From Alphaproteobacteria bacterium (lineage in GTDB: Bacteria > Myxococcota_A > UBA796 > GCA-2862545), in assembly GCA_020632915.1 (NCBI GenBank), contig JACKEP010000024.1:1-64000 (forward strand): a stretch of 64,000 nt of DNA, in the 5' to 3' direction. This document shows positions 17,587 to 25,660 of this stretch, piece by piece. The notes below the pieces were generated by a model. That model was not told the origin of the DNA. It made no database searches and saw only the letters and a program-made list of their open reading frames with translations. The translations under genes were made by a program, and so were the position numbers. Position 1 is the first letter of the stretch; every line of letters begins with the position of its first letter.

Positions 17587-18510
17587 ATGGCGACCATCTA
17601 CGACCGGCTCGGCACCCTCTCCAGCCCTGCACGGGTGCGCCTGCTGCGCCTGCTCGAGCTCGAGGAGCTGCAGGTGGGCGAGCTGGCCAAGGTCGTCCAG
17701 ATGCCCCAGCCCACCGTCAGCCGTCACCTCAAGGCGCTGCACGACGACGGGTGGGTGGCGCGGCGCAAGGAGGGCACGTCCACCTGGTTCGCGGTGGCCA
17801 CCGATCTGCCCGAGGCCGAGCGCGCGCTGTGGAGCCTGGTCTCGGCGTCCACCGACGGCGACAACCCCGAGGACGGGCTGCGCCTGGCGAGCGTGCTGGC
17901 GGCGCGGGAGGTCGACAGCCGCGCCTTCTTCGGCCGGGTCGCCGGCACGTGGGCCGAGGTGCGCCAGGAGCTGTACGGCACGAGCTTCCTGCTGCCGGGC
18001 TTGCTCGCGATGCTGCCGCCCGGGCTCGTCGTCGCCGACCTCGGGTGCGGCACGGGTGACGTGGTCGCCACGCTGGCGCCGTGGGTCACCCGGGCGATCG
18101 GCGTCGACCGCGAGCCGGCGATGCTCGACGCCGCCCGTCAGCTCACCGCCGACCTGCCCAACGTGAGCCTGCGCCAGGGCACGCTGGAGGCCCCGCCGCT
18201 CGCTCCGGGCGAGATCGACGCGGCGGTGTTCATGCTCGTGCTGCACCACCTCGACGCGCCGGAGGAGGCGCTGGCGGCCGTGGTGCGTGCGCTGCGGCCG
18301 GGCGGGCGCGTGGTCGTCGTCGACATGATCGAGCACGACCGCGACGAGTACCGACGCACGATGGGTCACGTCCACCTGGGCTTCTCCGCCGAGACCGTGG
18401 CGGCGATGGGGCGGGCGGCGGGGCTGACGGCGTGCCGCTACCAGGTGGTGCCGCCCGACCCGGTGGCGACCGGACCGGCGGTGTTCGTGGCGGTGCTCAC
18501 GGCGGGGTGA
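17587..18510 (+). CDS. ArsR-family regulator fused to a methyltransferase-like domain (SahR-like)
   Basis: The 307-residue product starts at ATG 17587. Residues 1-90 form an ArsR-type winged helix (LGTLSSPARVRLLRLLELEE, then QPTVSRHLKALHDDGW). Residues about 135-260 form a class I SAM-methyltransferase fold with DLGCGTGD at 151-158 and a VLHHLDAPEEAL strand. This architecture, divergent from ahcY, is that of SahR, a regulator of the methyl cycle that senses S-adenosylhomocysteine with the methyltransferase-like domain and releases DNA. Whether the domain also has catalytic activity cannot be told. Name given on architecture and neighbourhood. Confidence 0.82.
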   Translation: MATIYDRLGTLSSPARVRLLRLLELEELQVGELAKVVQMPQPTVSRHLKALHDDGWVARRKEGTSTWFAVATDLPEAERALWSLVSASTDGDNPEDGLRLASVLAAREVDSRAFFGRVAGTWAEVRQELYGTSFLLPGLLAMLPPGLVVADLGCGTGDVVATLAPWVTRAIGVDREPAMLDAARQLTADLPNVSLRQGTLEAPPLAPGEIDAAVFMLVLHHLDAPEEALAAVVRALRPGGRVVVVDMIEHDRDEYRRTMGHVHLGFSAETVAAMGRAAGLTACRYQVVPPDPVATGPAVFVAVLTAG

Positions 18511-18562
18511 CCGTGAGGCGGGCTCACGCGGCGCTCACCGACGGCTCACGCGCGGCTCACGG
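18511..18562. terminator. Bidirectional hairpin with repeated CTCAC elements
   Basis: CCGTGAG at 18511-18517 pairs with CTCACGG at 18556-18562, and inner GGCTCACGCG repeats can form alternative stems. The structure lies between two convergent genes and covers the stop codon of the minus-strand gene. Confidence 0.4.
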
Positions 18563-20374
18563 CGTCGGGCACGGCACATCGACGCTGACGAGGTCGATGC
18601 CGCTGCTCACGACCGCGCCGGTGCAGCCGCCCGACGCGCAGGCGTCGGGGCAGCTCGTGGTGCCGGTGAACAGGTGGTGGTGCCACTCGCCGGTGCCACC
18701 GACGGTGCGCCCGACGGCCGTGCCGTCGAGGTTGCCGTTGTTCACGGTGATCGTGGCGTCCGGGGCGAGGATGGTGCCCTTCCAGCCGATGCTCGTGGTG
18801 GTCCACGTGCGGGCGTCGGGGGCGTTCCACAGCAGGTGGTGGGTGTCGGCGCCCGTGAGCGTGACGCCCAGGTTCTGCAGGGCGATGTCGCGGCCGGTGA
18901 CGTTGACGATGACCGTGGCGCCGGGGACGGTGTTGACCGTGAGGCTCGCGAGGCCGGCGAGGTCGGTGACGTCGAGCGCGAAGACCTCCACGTCGGGGCG
19001 TGTGCCCGTCAGCGTGATGAGCGTCGTCGGCCCGAAGTGCAGCACGTTGGCGGTGCCGGTGGCCGGCAGGGTGGCGAGGCCGGCGGACAGGGCGTGGGCG
19101 CGGGCATCGACGGCCGCCATGTCGACCGGGGAGTCCTGGCGCAGGCTGCCGCCGAGGAAGTTCACGTTGCCGGACACCGAGGCGGTGCGCGCGTAGACGC
19201 CGTTGCCCCACACCTGCCCGTTCGTGGCGACGAGGTCGCCGCAGATGAGCGCGTCGCCGCCGCCGTAGCGGCTGCCGATCGAGAAGGCCGACAGCGTCGC
19301 GGTGCCGCCCACCAGCGCGCGGCCCTCGACGTCGGTGCTGTTGGTGAAGTCGCCGAGCGCGACCACGTCGAAGTCGGCGGCGTCGCCCAGGCCGTCGGCG
19401 CAAGGGTCGGGGTCGGCGGGGGCGGTCAGCGTCCACGCCACCTCCACGTCCACCGGCCCGCAGGTGGGCTCGGGCAGCGTGGCGCACACGCGGCGGTCCT
19501 GCGTGGTCCACCCGGCGACGAGGTCGAAGGCCTGGGGCAGCTGCTCGCCGAGCGACACCGCGACGTGGCCGCCACCGGTCTGGGCGGCGAGCTGGGTGAG
19601 GGCGGCCTCGTCGACGTTGCGTCCGAGGCCGATGGTGTGGACGGGCGTCGGGGCGCCGTCGACGGTCAGGTGCAGCAGGTCGTCGAGCGTGGTGGCCACG
19701 CCGTCGTCGTCGTCACCGACGAGCTGTTCCTGGGCGCTGTTGTTGTCGACGCCGTTGGTGAACACCACGAGCTCGGCAGCCGCGTCCAGGGCGCACGCGT
19801 CCTGCAGCGTGAGCGCCTGTCCGGGGGTGCGGCCGGCCTGCAGGACCTCGTTGCCCATGCGCACGGCGTCCCACAGGGCCGTCCAGCCGCGGTTGACGAA
19901 CATGCCGTCCAGCGCCTCGTCGACGGCCGTCGCGTCGGCGGACAGGTCGAGCAGCGGTCGGGAGAACGTGGAGATGCGCACGAGGCCCACACGTCCACCG
20001 GCGTCGAGCACCTGGTGGGCCAGGGCGCGGGCGCCCTCGCGGGTGTCGGTGAGCACCTCTTCCTGGGAGCCCGAGTTGTCGAGCACCATCGTGACGTCGG
20101 GCGGCGTGCCGGCGCCGCAGGTCACCGTCGTGCGGCCCGTGCCGATCGGTGTGCGCTGGCCACCGTCGATCATCGTGACGGTGGCGTCGACCATGCCCGC
20201 GTCGCACGCGACGGGCAGGCCGTCGGCGTCGGTGACGAGGACGTCGAGCGCCACGACGGGGCCGTCGGCGGTGGTGACCACCCGCTCGCGCTGGAAGCCG
20301 AGCTGGTCGACGTCGGGCGCGAGCGCGGGGCCGCACGCCGCGAGCAGGGTGAGGAACGGGACGATGGGACGCAC
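18557..20374 (-). CDS. Lipoprotein with von Willebrand A domain and choice-of-anchor A domain
   Basis: The 605-residue product starts at GTG 20374, with CGGAGG eight bases upstream; the signal ends in LAAC (Cys14). Residues about 93-300 are a VWA domain whose metal site MIDAS is intact in VLDNSGSQ (Asp99, Ser101, Ser103). Residues about 355-570 match the choice-of-anchor A family: VALGDFTNSTDVEGRALVGG, SIGSRYGGGDALICG, LLWNAPDA and GWKGTILAPDATI. In other bacteria that domain sits on surface proteins with varied anchors. A lipid-anchored, metal-dependent adhesion or scaffold protein is inferred. The pairing of the two domains is unusual. Confidence 0.8.
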   Translation of the reverse strand: MRPIVPFLTLLAACGPALAPDVDQLGFQRERVVTTADGPVVALDVLVTDADGLPVACDAGMVDATVTMIDGGQRTPIGTGRTTVTCGAGTPPDVTMVLDNSGSQEEVLTDTREGARALAHQVLDAGGRVGLVRISTFSRPLLDLSADATAVDEALDGMFVNRGWTALWDAVRMGNEVLQAGRTPGQALTLQDACALDAAAELVVFTNGVDNNSAQEQLVGDDDDGVATTLDDLLHLTVDGAPTPVHTIGLGRNVDEAALTQLAAQTGGGHVAVSLGEQLPQAFDLVAGWTTQDRRVCATLPEPTCGPVDVEVAWTLTAPADPDPCADGLGDAADFDVVALGDFTNSTDVEGRALVGGTATLSAFSIGSRYGGGDALICGDLVATNGQVWGNGVYARTASVSGNVNFLGGSLRQDSPVDMAAVDARAHALSAGLATLPATGTANVLHFGPTTLITLTGTRPDVEVFALDVTDLAGLASLTVNTVPGATVIVNVTGRDIALQNLGVTLTGADTHHLLWNAPDARTWTTTSIGWKGTILAPDATITVNNGNLDGTAVGRTVGGTGEWHHHLFTGTTSCPDACASGGCTGAVVSSGIDLVSVDVPCPTP

Positions 20375-20463
20375 GGGCGCCTCCGGGGGTACCTCGCGCA
20401 TCGGCCGCAGTACGCTACGGTTGAGGGGAAATCGTCGGCTACCATGGAGCGCGGGAGGCCGGG

Positions 20464-21423
20464 ATGGCTGCACAGCGGCGGCGCAGCGTGCGTGCAGGGG
20501 TGGTCGTGCTGCTGCTCGTCGGCCTCGCGTGGTGGCTGTGGCCCGGTACGATGCCCGCCCCGCCGGCGCCGGCGCCGTCTGTGCCCGAGCTCGACGCCCC
20601 GGAGGCCGCGCCGGTGACGCTGCCGGCGGTGCGGGGCGTGCGGACACCCCCCGCGACGGCCGACAGCGCGCCGGCCGACACGGGGGCCGAGGTCAGCTGC
20701 GAGTCCGTGCTGCGGCTGGGGCTGTTCCGCGACACCGTGCTCACCGAGTGGGACCCGGACGCGATGGAGCCGCTCGGGCCGATCGCGCTGGACTGGGACG
20801 AGCACTGGGTCAGCTTCCAGCCGCGGCACGACACCGGGCTGGGTCTGCTGACCCAACGCCACTACCGCCCGACGGTGGTCGCGTGGACCGGCGGCGCGTG
20901 CCTCGACCTCATCGACCCCCAGCGACGTCCCCAAGCACGTGTGTTCGTCGACGTCGAGGGCCCGTGGACCGGCGACGCGTACCTGGTCCGCGACGACTGC
21001 TCCGACCTCGACGTGTGGGAGGTCTGGCGGGACGGGCGGGGCTTCCACACCTCGCGGATGGTCGAGGGCACGTGCACGCTGACGGTCCGCCGGCCGTTCG
21101 GCGGCCGCTACCTGTTCTCGGAGCCCACCGCTGTTCGCTACGGGTTCGGCGACGAGGCGCGCGTGACGCTGCCCACGCCGCGCCCCCCACCCGGCGCGGC
21201 GGGCTGGGACGTCACGGCCTTCGAGGCCGGCCTGCACGTGGTGGAGGTCTACCCGGACAGCCCCGCCGACCGCGCCGGCCTGCGTGCGGGCGACCTGCTG
21301 CTCGCGCTCGATGGGGAGCCGGCGAGCACCGTCGACGCCGAGGCGGCCTTCGGCGACCCCGCGCCACGGCACGTCGCGTTCGACCGCGACGGCGTGTGGC
21401 GGGAGGTCACCCTGGGCCCGTGA
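20464..21423 (+). CDS. Membrane-anchored protein with C-terminal PDZ domain
   Basis: The product is 319 residues from ATG 20464, with GGGAGG upstream. A basic start (AAQRRRSVR) and one helix at about 11-28 anchor it in the inner membrane. A Pro/Ala-rich linker follows to about 60. The middle 150 residues are beta-rich with six cysteines, for example VSCESVLRLG and DDCSDLDVW. Residues about 235-319 form a PDZ domain (VVEVYPDSPADRAGLRAGD, then LLLALDGEPAS). PDZ domains bind peptide C-termini, often in envelope proteolysis or secretion. No protease domain is present. It is divergent from the VWA lipoprotein across 89 bases. Confidence 0.75.
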   Translation: MAAQRRRSVRAGVVVLLLVGLAWWLWPGTMPAPPAPAPSVPELDAPEAAPVTLPAVRGVRTPPATADSAPADTGAEVSCESVLRLGLFRDTVLTEWDPDAMEPLGPIALDWDEHWVSFQPRHDTGLGLLTQRHYRPTVVAWTGGACLDLIDPQRRPQARVFVDVEGPWTGDAYLVRDDCSDLDVWEVWRDGRGFHTSRMVEGTCTLTVRRPFGGRYLFSEPTAVRYGFGDEARVTLPTPRPPPGAAGWDVTAFEAGLHVVEVYPDSPADRAGLRAGDLLLALDGEPASTVDAEAAFGDPAPRHVAFDRDGVWREVTLGP

Positions 21424-21435
21424 GGTCGACCCGCC

Positions 21436-23277
21436 TCAGGGCACGAGCTGGAAGCCGACCGGCTGGCTCGTGAACGCCACGCCGCCGTCCCACACCGCGA
21501 CCACGTGGTCGAGCGTCGTGCCCACGTAGATCGGGTTGAGGCCCGCGGGCACGCGGAAGGTCGCCGTGGCGCGGCCGTGGGCGTCGAGCGTGCCGCGGAA
21601 GCCGTGGAACGGGGGCCGGGCGGGCGGGTTGCGCGTCAGCTGCAGGTAGGGGCCGGGGTTGAGCGCGAAGGAGGCGCCGAACAGCGTGATGCCGGGGCTG
21701 GTGCCGGTGTTCGACCCGAGGACGACGTAGGGCTTGCCGGCGTAGGCAGCGCCGGCGTCGATGGCGAACGTCACCATGCCGCCGGTGGTCACCGAGACGG
21801 TGGCGGCGTCCGCCGTGAGGAACGTGGCGCCGAGGTTGCCGTCGGCGTCGACGTTCTGGGCGTAGATGTCGTCGTCGCCGTTGCGGGCGTCCTCCCAGAA
21901 CACGACCGCCTCGTCGTCGGCGCTCACCGTCAGCGACAGGCGGGTGGACTTCGCACTCGGCACGGTGGACACGTCGACCGGGCCGCCCCACACCTCGAGC
22001 CCGGTGGCGTCCAGGCGGTCGGCGACGATCTGGTCGTGCCCGAAGCCACCGCCGGGCGCCCAGCCGAGCACGGCGATGGCGCCGTCGCCCGCGGGCTGCA
22101 GGTAGGTGAGGTACTTCGTGGAGCTGTCGATCGGCAGCAGCTCGATGCCGCCCCCGCCCCACATGCGCGCCCCACCCGCGTCGAGCTGCTGGGCGTACCA
22201 CCCTGTCTGCGCCTGGCCGGCGTCGGCCTCGATCCAGGCGACGAGGACGTTGCCGGTGAGCGGGTTGAACGTGGCCCGCGGGGCGAGGTGGTTGGTGGTG
22301 GCGGTGGTGGACGCCGTGACGCCTTCGTGCGGGAACAGCTCCGCGCCCGAGGCGTCGAGGTGCTGGACCTGGGCGTCGAACAGGAACGACCGGGAGGGGT
22401 TGGAGACGTGCCAGCAGACCACCGCCCCCCCGGCGCCGTCGGTGGACAGGCCCGGCGAGTAGCCCAGCGGCAGGTTGGCGAGGTCGAACACCTCGACGGG
22501 TGCGGACCACGACGGCGTGCCGGCCGCCGTGAAGGCCTGGGCGCGCACGTGGCGGTGGGAGGTGCTGAACGACGTGTCGCGCAGCCAGCTGACGACGACG
22601 TCGCCGCCGGCTCCCGGCACGACCTCGGCGAAGCCGGGCGCAGCACCGGTCTCGGAGGCGATGATCACGCCGTCGGTGCCGAGCTGGGGCACGCCTGCCG
22701 GCGACAGGCGCTGCATGCGCACCCCGGGCGTGGACCCGTAGTTGCCCCACACCACGACGAAGTCGCCGGTGGTGGTCTGGGTGACCATCGGGTCGACCTC
22801 GAAGTCGGCGTTGTCGGAGACCGCGACGCCGTCGGCGCCCCACAGGAACGCGCCGCTCGACCCGATCCGGTAGGCGTGCACGTCGAGGTCGCCGCCGTCG
22901 CGCGTGTCGGTGAACGCGACGACCAGGTTGTCGTCGGCGTCGGCGATGGCGCTCCAGTTCACGAGGCTCGTGGACTGGGGGTGGGTGCTGACGGCCATGC
23001 CGCCGGCGGGGAAGCGCGGGTGGCCCTTGCTGTCGTAGCGCTGGGCGTAGACGGCGTAGCTGCCGCCGCGGTTGTCGAACCACGTGACCCAGCGGCCACC
23101 GTCGGAGGTGACGGCCGACTTGGGCAGCGCCTGGTCCCCGGCGGCGACGGCGACGGCGGTGTTCGCGGCCGGGTCGGGGCTCCACGAGGCGGCCAGCGCC
23201 GGGGTGGCGGCGAGCGATGCGCCCCACGCGAGCATCAGGGTTGTCGGACGGGCGGCGGATCGGAGGTCGCGGCGCAT
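21436..23277 (-). CDS. Secreted repeat protein, probable beta-propeller
   Basis: The 613-residue product starts at ATG 23277 with GAGGA upstream; a signal peptide ends TPALAA near residue 30. At least six repeats of about 50-60 residues share a strand such as DGGRWVTWFDNRGGSYAVY, DDNLVVAFTDTRDGGDLDV, TGDFVVVWGNYGS, GGAVVCWHVSN and DEAVVFWEDARNGDDDIY. Each ends in Q-x-L/V-D-x-x-G. This is the bladed pattern of bacterial beta-propellers. The last 130 residues form a separate beta-sandwich-like C-terminal domain with GITLFGASFALNPGPYLQL. Function unknown; extracellular binding is likely. Confidence 0.7.
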   Translation of the reverse strand: MRRDLRSAARPTTLMLAWGASLAATPALAASWSPDPAANTAVAVAAGDQALPKSAVTSDGGRWVTWFDNRGGSYAVYAQRYDSKGHPRFPAGGMAVSTHPQSTSLVNWSAIADADDNLVVAFTDTRDGGDLDVHAYRIGSSGAFLWGADGVAVSDNADFEVDPMVTQTTTGDFVVVWGNYGSTPGVRMQRLSPAGVPQLGTDGVIIASETGAAPGFAEVVPGAGGDVVVSWLRDTSFSTSHRHVRAQAFTAAGTPSWSAPVEVFDLANLPLGYSPGLSTDGAGGAVVCWHVSNPSRSFLFDAQVQHLDASGAELFPHEGVTASTTATTNHLAPRATFNPLTGNVLVAWIEADAGQAQTGWYAQQLDAGGARMWGGGGIELLPIDSSTKYLTYLQPAGDGAIAVLGWAPGGGFGHDQIVADRLDATGLEVWGGPVDVSTVPSAKSTRLSLTVSADDEAVVFWEDARNGDDDIYAQNVDADGNLGATFLTADAATVSVTTGGMVTFAIDAGAAYAGKPYVVLGSNTGTSPGITLFGASFALNPGPYLQLTRNPPARPPFHGFRGTLDAHGRATATFRVPAGLNPIYVGTTLDHVVAVWDGGVAFTSQPVGFQLVP

Positions 23278-23376
23278 GGCATCCTCGCATGGGGAACGGG
23301 AGGAGGGCGTAACCGCCTGCCCGAACCCCGCCGCGCGGGAATCACGCCACCCGGTCGCGGGTCACCACGGCGGTTC

Positions 23377-24504
23377 CTAGCGATCCCGCGCACAGCGCAC
23401 GCCGACGTCCGGCAGGCGCGCATCCGGGACCATGGCGCCGCGGGCTGCGGCGCGCAGGTCGAACGGGTCGACGGTGGTCCAGGCGCCGCCGCGCTGGACC
23501 CGGCGCACGGGGCCCGCGGGAGAGGCCTCAGTGCTGCCGGGGTAGGGCGCGTAGCGATCCTCGGTCCACTCCCACACACTGCCCGCCAGGCCCCAGAACC
23601 CGGTGGGCGTGGGCTCGCGCAGGTTCTCCACCGTGGTGGGGCCTTCGTGCTCGCAGGGGAGGGCAGCGTGGTGGGCGGGGGCGACGTCGAGGTCGGCCTG
23701 CAGCGCGGCGACGACGTCGTCGATCGGGGCGTCGGCGAGGCGCGCGCACACGGCCACCTCGTGGCTGGCCACGTGGCGGTCGCGCCACACGTTGTAGACG
23801 GGGCCCTGGGCCTGCGGCGCCTCGCGGTCGATGCGATCCTCGAGCGGTCCGCAGGTGACCTGCAGCCGGGCCTCCGCGGCGAGCTCGCGCGGCTCGGCGG
23901 CGTTGGGGATCTGCACGCAGCGGGTGTCGTCGCCCCAGGGGAACCGGCGTCCCTCGGCGCCGCGCGCCGCCCACGCCCACTCGGCCTCGGTGGGCAGGCG
24001 GGCACCGAGCCACGCGCAGTAGCGCCGCGCGCCCTGCCACGTCAGCCCGGTGGCGGGCAGGGTGCCGGGGTGGTCGACGCCCACGGTGGAGAAGCCCCCG
24101 TCCAGCGCGATCTCGGCGGGGTCGCACCAGCCGGCGGCGACGCAGGCCTGCACGTCGCGGGCGAGCACCTCGTAGGCCTGGAGCTGGAAGGCGGCGACGG
24201 CAACGTCGTGGACGGGCGCCTCGTCGGGTCGGGCGAGCGGGTCGTAGCCGGGGCCGTCCGGGTCGGTGGCCTGGGCCCCCATGTGCAGCGTGCCCCCGGC
24301 GACCGGACGGAAGCAGCCGTGGTCGGGGCGGGGACGGTCACAGACGGCGTCGGCAGGCAGCGGCGCGTCGGCGGCGAGGCGCTGCGGCGTGCCGGGCGTG
24401 GCCGGACCCGGCAGGGGCTCGGACGGTTCGCCAGGAGCGAGCCAGGCGCAGGCGGCCAGGACCAGGAGCAGGACCACGTCGTCCCCGGGGTGTACCGCGC
24501 CCAT
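23377..24504 (-). CDS. Sulfatase-modifying-factor (SUMF1/FGE-like) domain lipoprotein
   Basis: The product is about 375 residues. ATG 24504 is taken as start; GTG 24477 is an alternative that opens directly at the hydrophobic signal, which ends in LAAC. The C-lectin-like SUMF1 domain runs from about 65 to the end: GGTLHMGAQ, EAPVHDVAV, ARRYCAWLGARLPTEAEWAWAARG, FPWGDD, GFWGLAGSVWEWTEDRY, RVQRGGAW and GVRCAR. In formylglycine-generating enzymes two cysteines follow the R-G-G-S/A-W motif. Here TTVDPFDLRAAARG lacks them, so sulfatase activation is unlikely. Extra cysteines in an insertion (AGWC, QVTCG, ALPCEHEG) may form disulfides. Confidence 0.8.
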   Translation of the reverse strand: MGAVHPGDDVVLLLVLAACAWLAPGEPSEPLPGPATPGTPQRLAADAPLPADAVCDRPRPDHGCFRPVAGGTLHMGAQATDPDGPGYDPLARPDEAPVHDVAVAAFQLQAYEVLARDVQACVAAGWCDPAEIALDGGFSTVGVDHPGTLPATGLTWQGARRYCAWLGARLPTEAEWAWAARGAEGRRFPWGDDTRCVQIPNAAEPRELAAEARLQVTCGPLEDRIDREAPQAQGPVYNVWRDRHVASHEVAVCARLADAPIDDVVAALQADLDVAPAHHAALPCEHEGPTTVENLREPTPTGFWGLAGSVWEWTEDRYAPYPGSTEASPAGPVRRVQRGGAWTTVDPFDLRAAARGAMVPDARLPDVGVRCARDR

Positions 24505-24553
24505 AGCCCGGCGCGTCGGCCTGCCGCGCGGTAGGGGCGCGGCGGAGGGAACC

Positions 24554-25648
24554 ATGGGGTCGATCTTCCACGACAGCTACGCAGCGGCGCGCGCGGCGTT
24601 CCGTGAGGACGCGGTCCGCGCGGGGTTCCGGGTCGACACCCACGGGGTGGGCCAGGAAGGGCCGGACGGCAAGACGCTCACGGTCGACGTGGCGGTGCGC
24701 AGCAAGGGCCTCGTGCGGCGGGCGGTGGTCGTGTCGAGCGGCACCCACGGCGTCGAGGGCTACTTCGGCTCGGCCGTGCAGCTCGACCTGCTGCGCGGTG
24801 CCCTGTCCGGCGCCTCACTCGCCGATGGCGACGCCATCGTGCTGATCCATGCGGTCAACCCGTACGGCATGGCGTGGCAGCGGCGCGTCAACGAGGACGG
24901 CGTCGACCTCAACCGCAACTTCGTGGTCCGCACGCCCGATGCCCCCGGCTACCAGGGCGCGCCCGCGGGCTACGTCGCGCTCGACGGGGTGCTCAACCCG
25001 CCGTCCGGCCCGGGCGGGCTCGACCTGTTCCCACTGCCGCTGGTCGCAGCGCTCGCGCGCGACGGCATGTCGGCGCTCAAGGACGCCGTGGCCGGCGGGC
25101 AGTACGCCTACCCGAAGGGCCTGTTCTTCGGCGGGCACGGCCCGTCGGCGTCGCTGCGGGTGCTCGACGCGGCGCTGCCGCCGATCCTCGGCCAGGCGGA
25201 GCGGGTGGTGCACCTCGACCTGCACACGGGCTCGGGCCGATGGGGCACCTACGTGCTCGCGGTCGACCTGCCCGCCTCCGACCCCCGCGTGGTGCGCCTG
25301 GGCCGCGAGCTCGGCGCCGACCGCATCCAGGGGCTCGACCCGTCCGGGGTGCTCTACGCCATCCAGGGTGCGCTCGGGCCGTGGCTCCAGGCGCGCATGC
25401 CCGACGTCACCTACGACTGCCTGCTCGCCGAGTACGGCACCTACAACGTCATCCGGGTGCTCTCGGCCCTGCGGTTCGAGAACCGGGTGTGGTGGCACGC
25501 CCACGACGACGAAGCGCTCCGTGCGCGGGCCCGGGGGCGCCTCGTCGAGACGTTCTGTCCGGCGAGCCCGTCGTGGCGAACCACGTGTGTGGGCGCGGCC
25601 CGCGCCACGGTCGAGGCTGCGCTGCGGCACACGCTCGCCGTCGGCTGA
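24554..25648 (+). CDS. DUF2817 family protein, M14 carboxypeptidase-like
   Basis: The 364-residue product starts at ATG 24554 behind GGAGGGA. The DUF2817 family is related to M14 zinc carboxypeptidases. Likely zinc ligands are the His and Glu in SSGTHGVEGYFGS and the later His in LDLHTGSG. DLNRNF carries the substrate-binding Asn-Arg pair, and a candidate catalytic Glu lies in LLAEYGTYN. No signal peptide, so it is probably cytoplasmic. Substrate not known. It is divergent from the SUMF1-like gene and ends 12 bases before the stop of the convergent GGDEF/EAL gene. Confidence 0.82.
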   Translation: MGSIFHDSYAAARAAFREDAVRAGFRVDTHGVGQEGPDGKTLTVDVAVRSKGLVRRAVVVSSGTHGVEGYFGSAVQLDLLRGALSGASLADGDAIVLIHAVNPYGMAWQRRVNEDGVDLNRNFVVRTPDAPGYQGAPAGYVALDGVLNPPSGPGGLDLFPLPLVAALARDGMSALKDAVAGGQYAYPKGLFFGGHGPSASLRVLDAALPPILGQAERVVHLDLHTGSGRWGTYVLAVDLPASDPRVVRLGRELGADRIQGLDPSGVLYAIQGALGPWLQARMPDVTYDCLLAEYGTYNVIRVLSALRFENRVWWHAHDDEALRARARGRLVETFCPASPSWRTTCVGAARATVEAALRHTLAVG

Positions 25649-25660
25649 CCCGACGGTGGG

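Noticed and set aside
23377..24504. Active formylglycine-generating enzyme
   Set aside because: The cysteine pair required after the RGGxW motif is absent.
21505..24534. A 1,009-codon open frame antisense to the propeller-like and SUMF1-like genes
   Set aside because: It has no recognisable domain or ribosome site and mirrors the codon pattern of the true genes.
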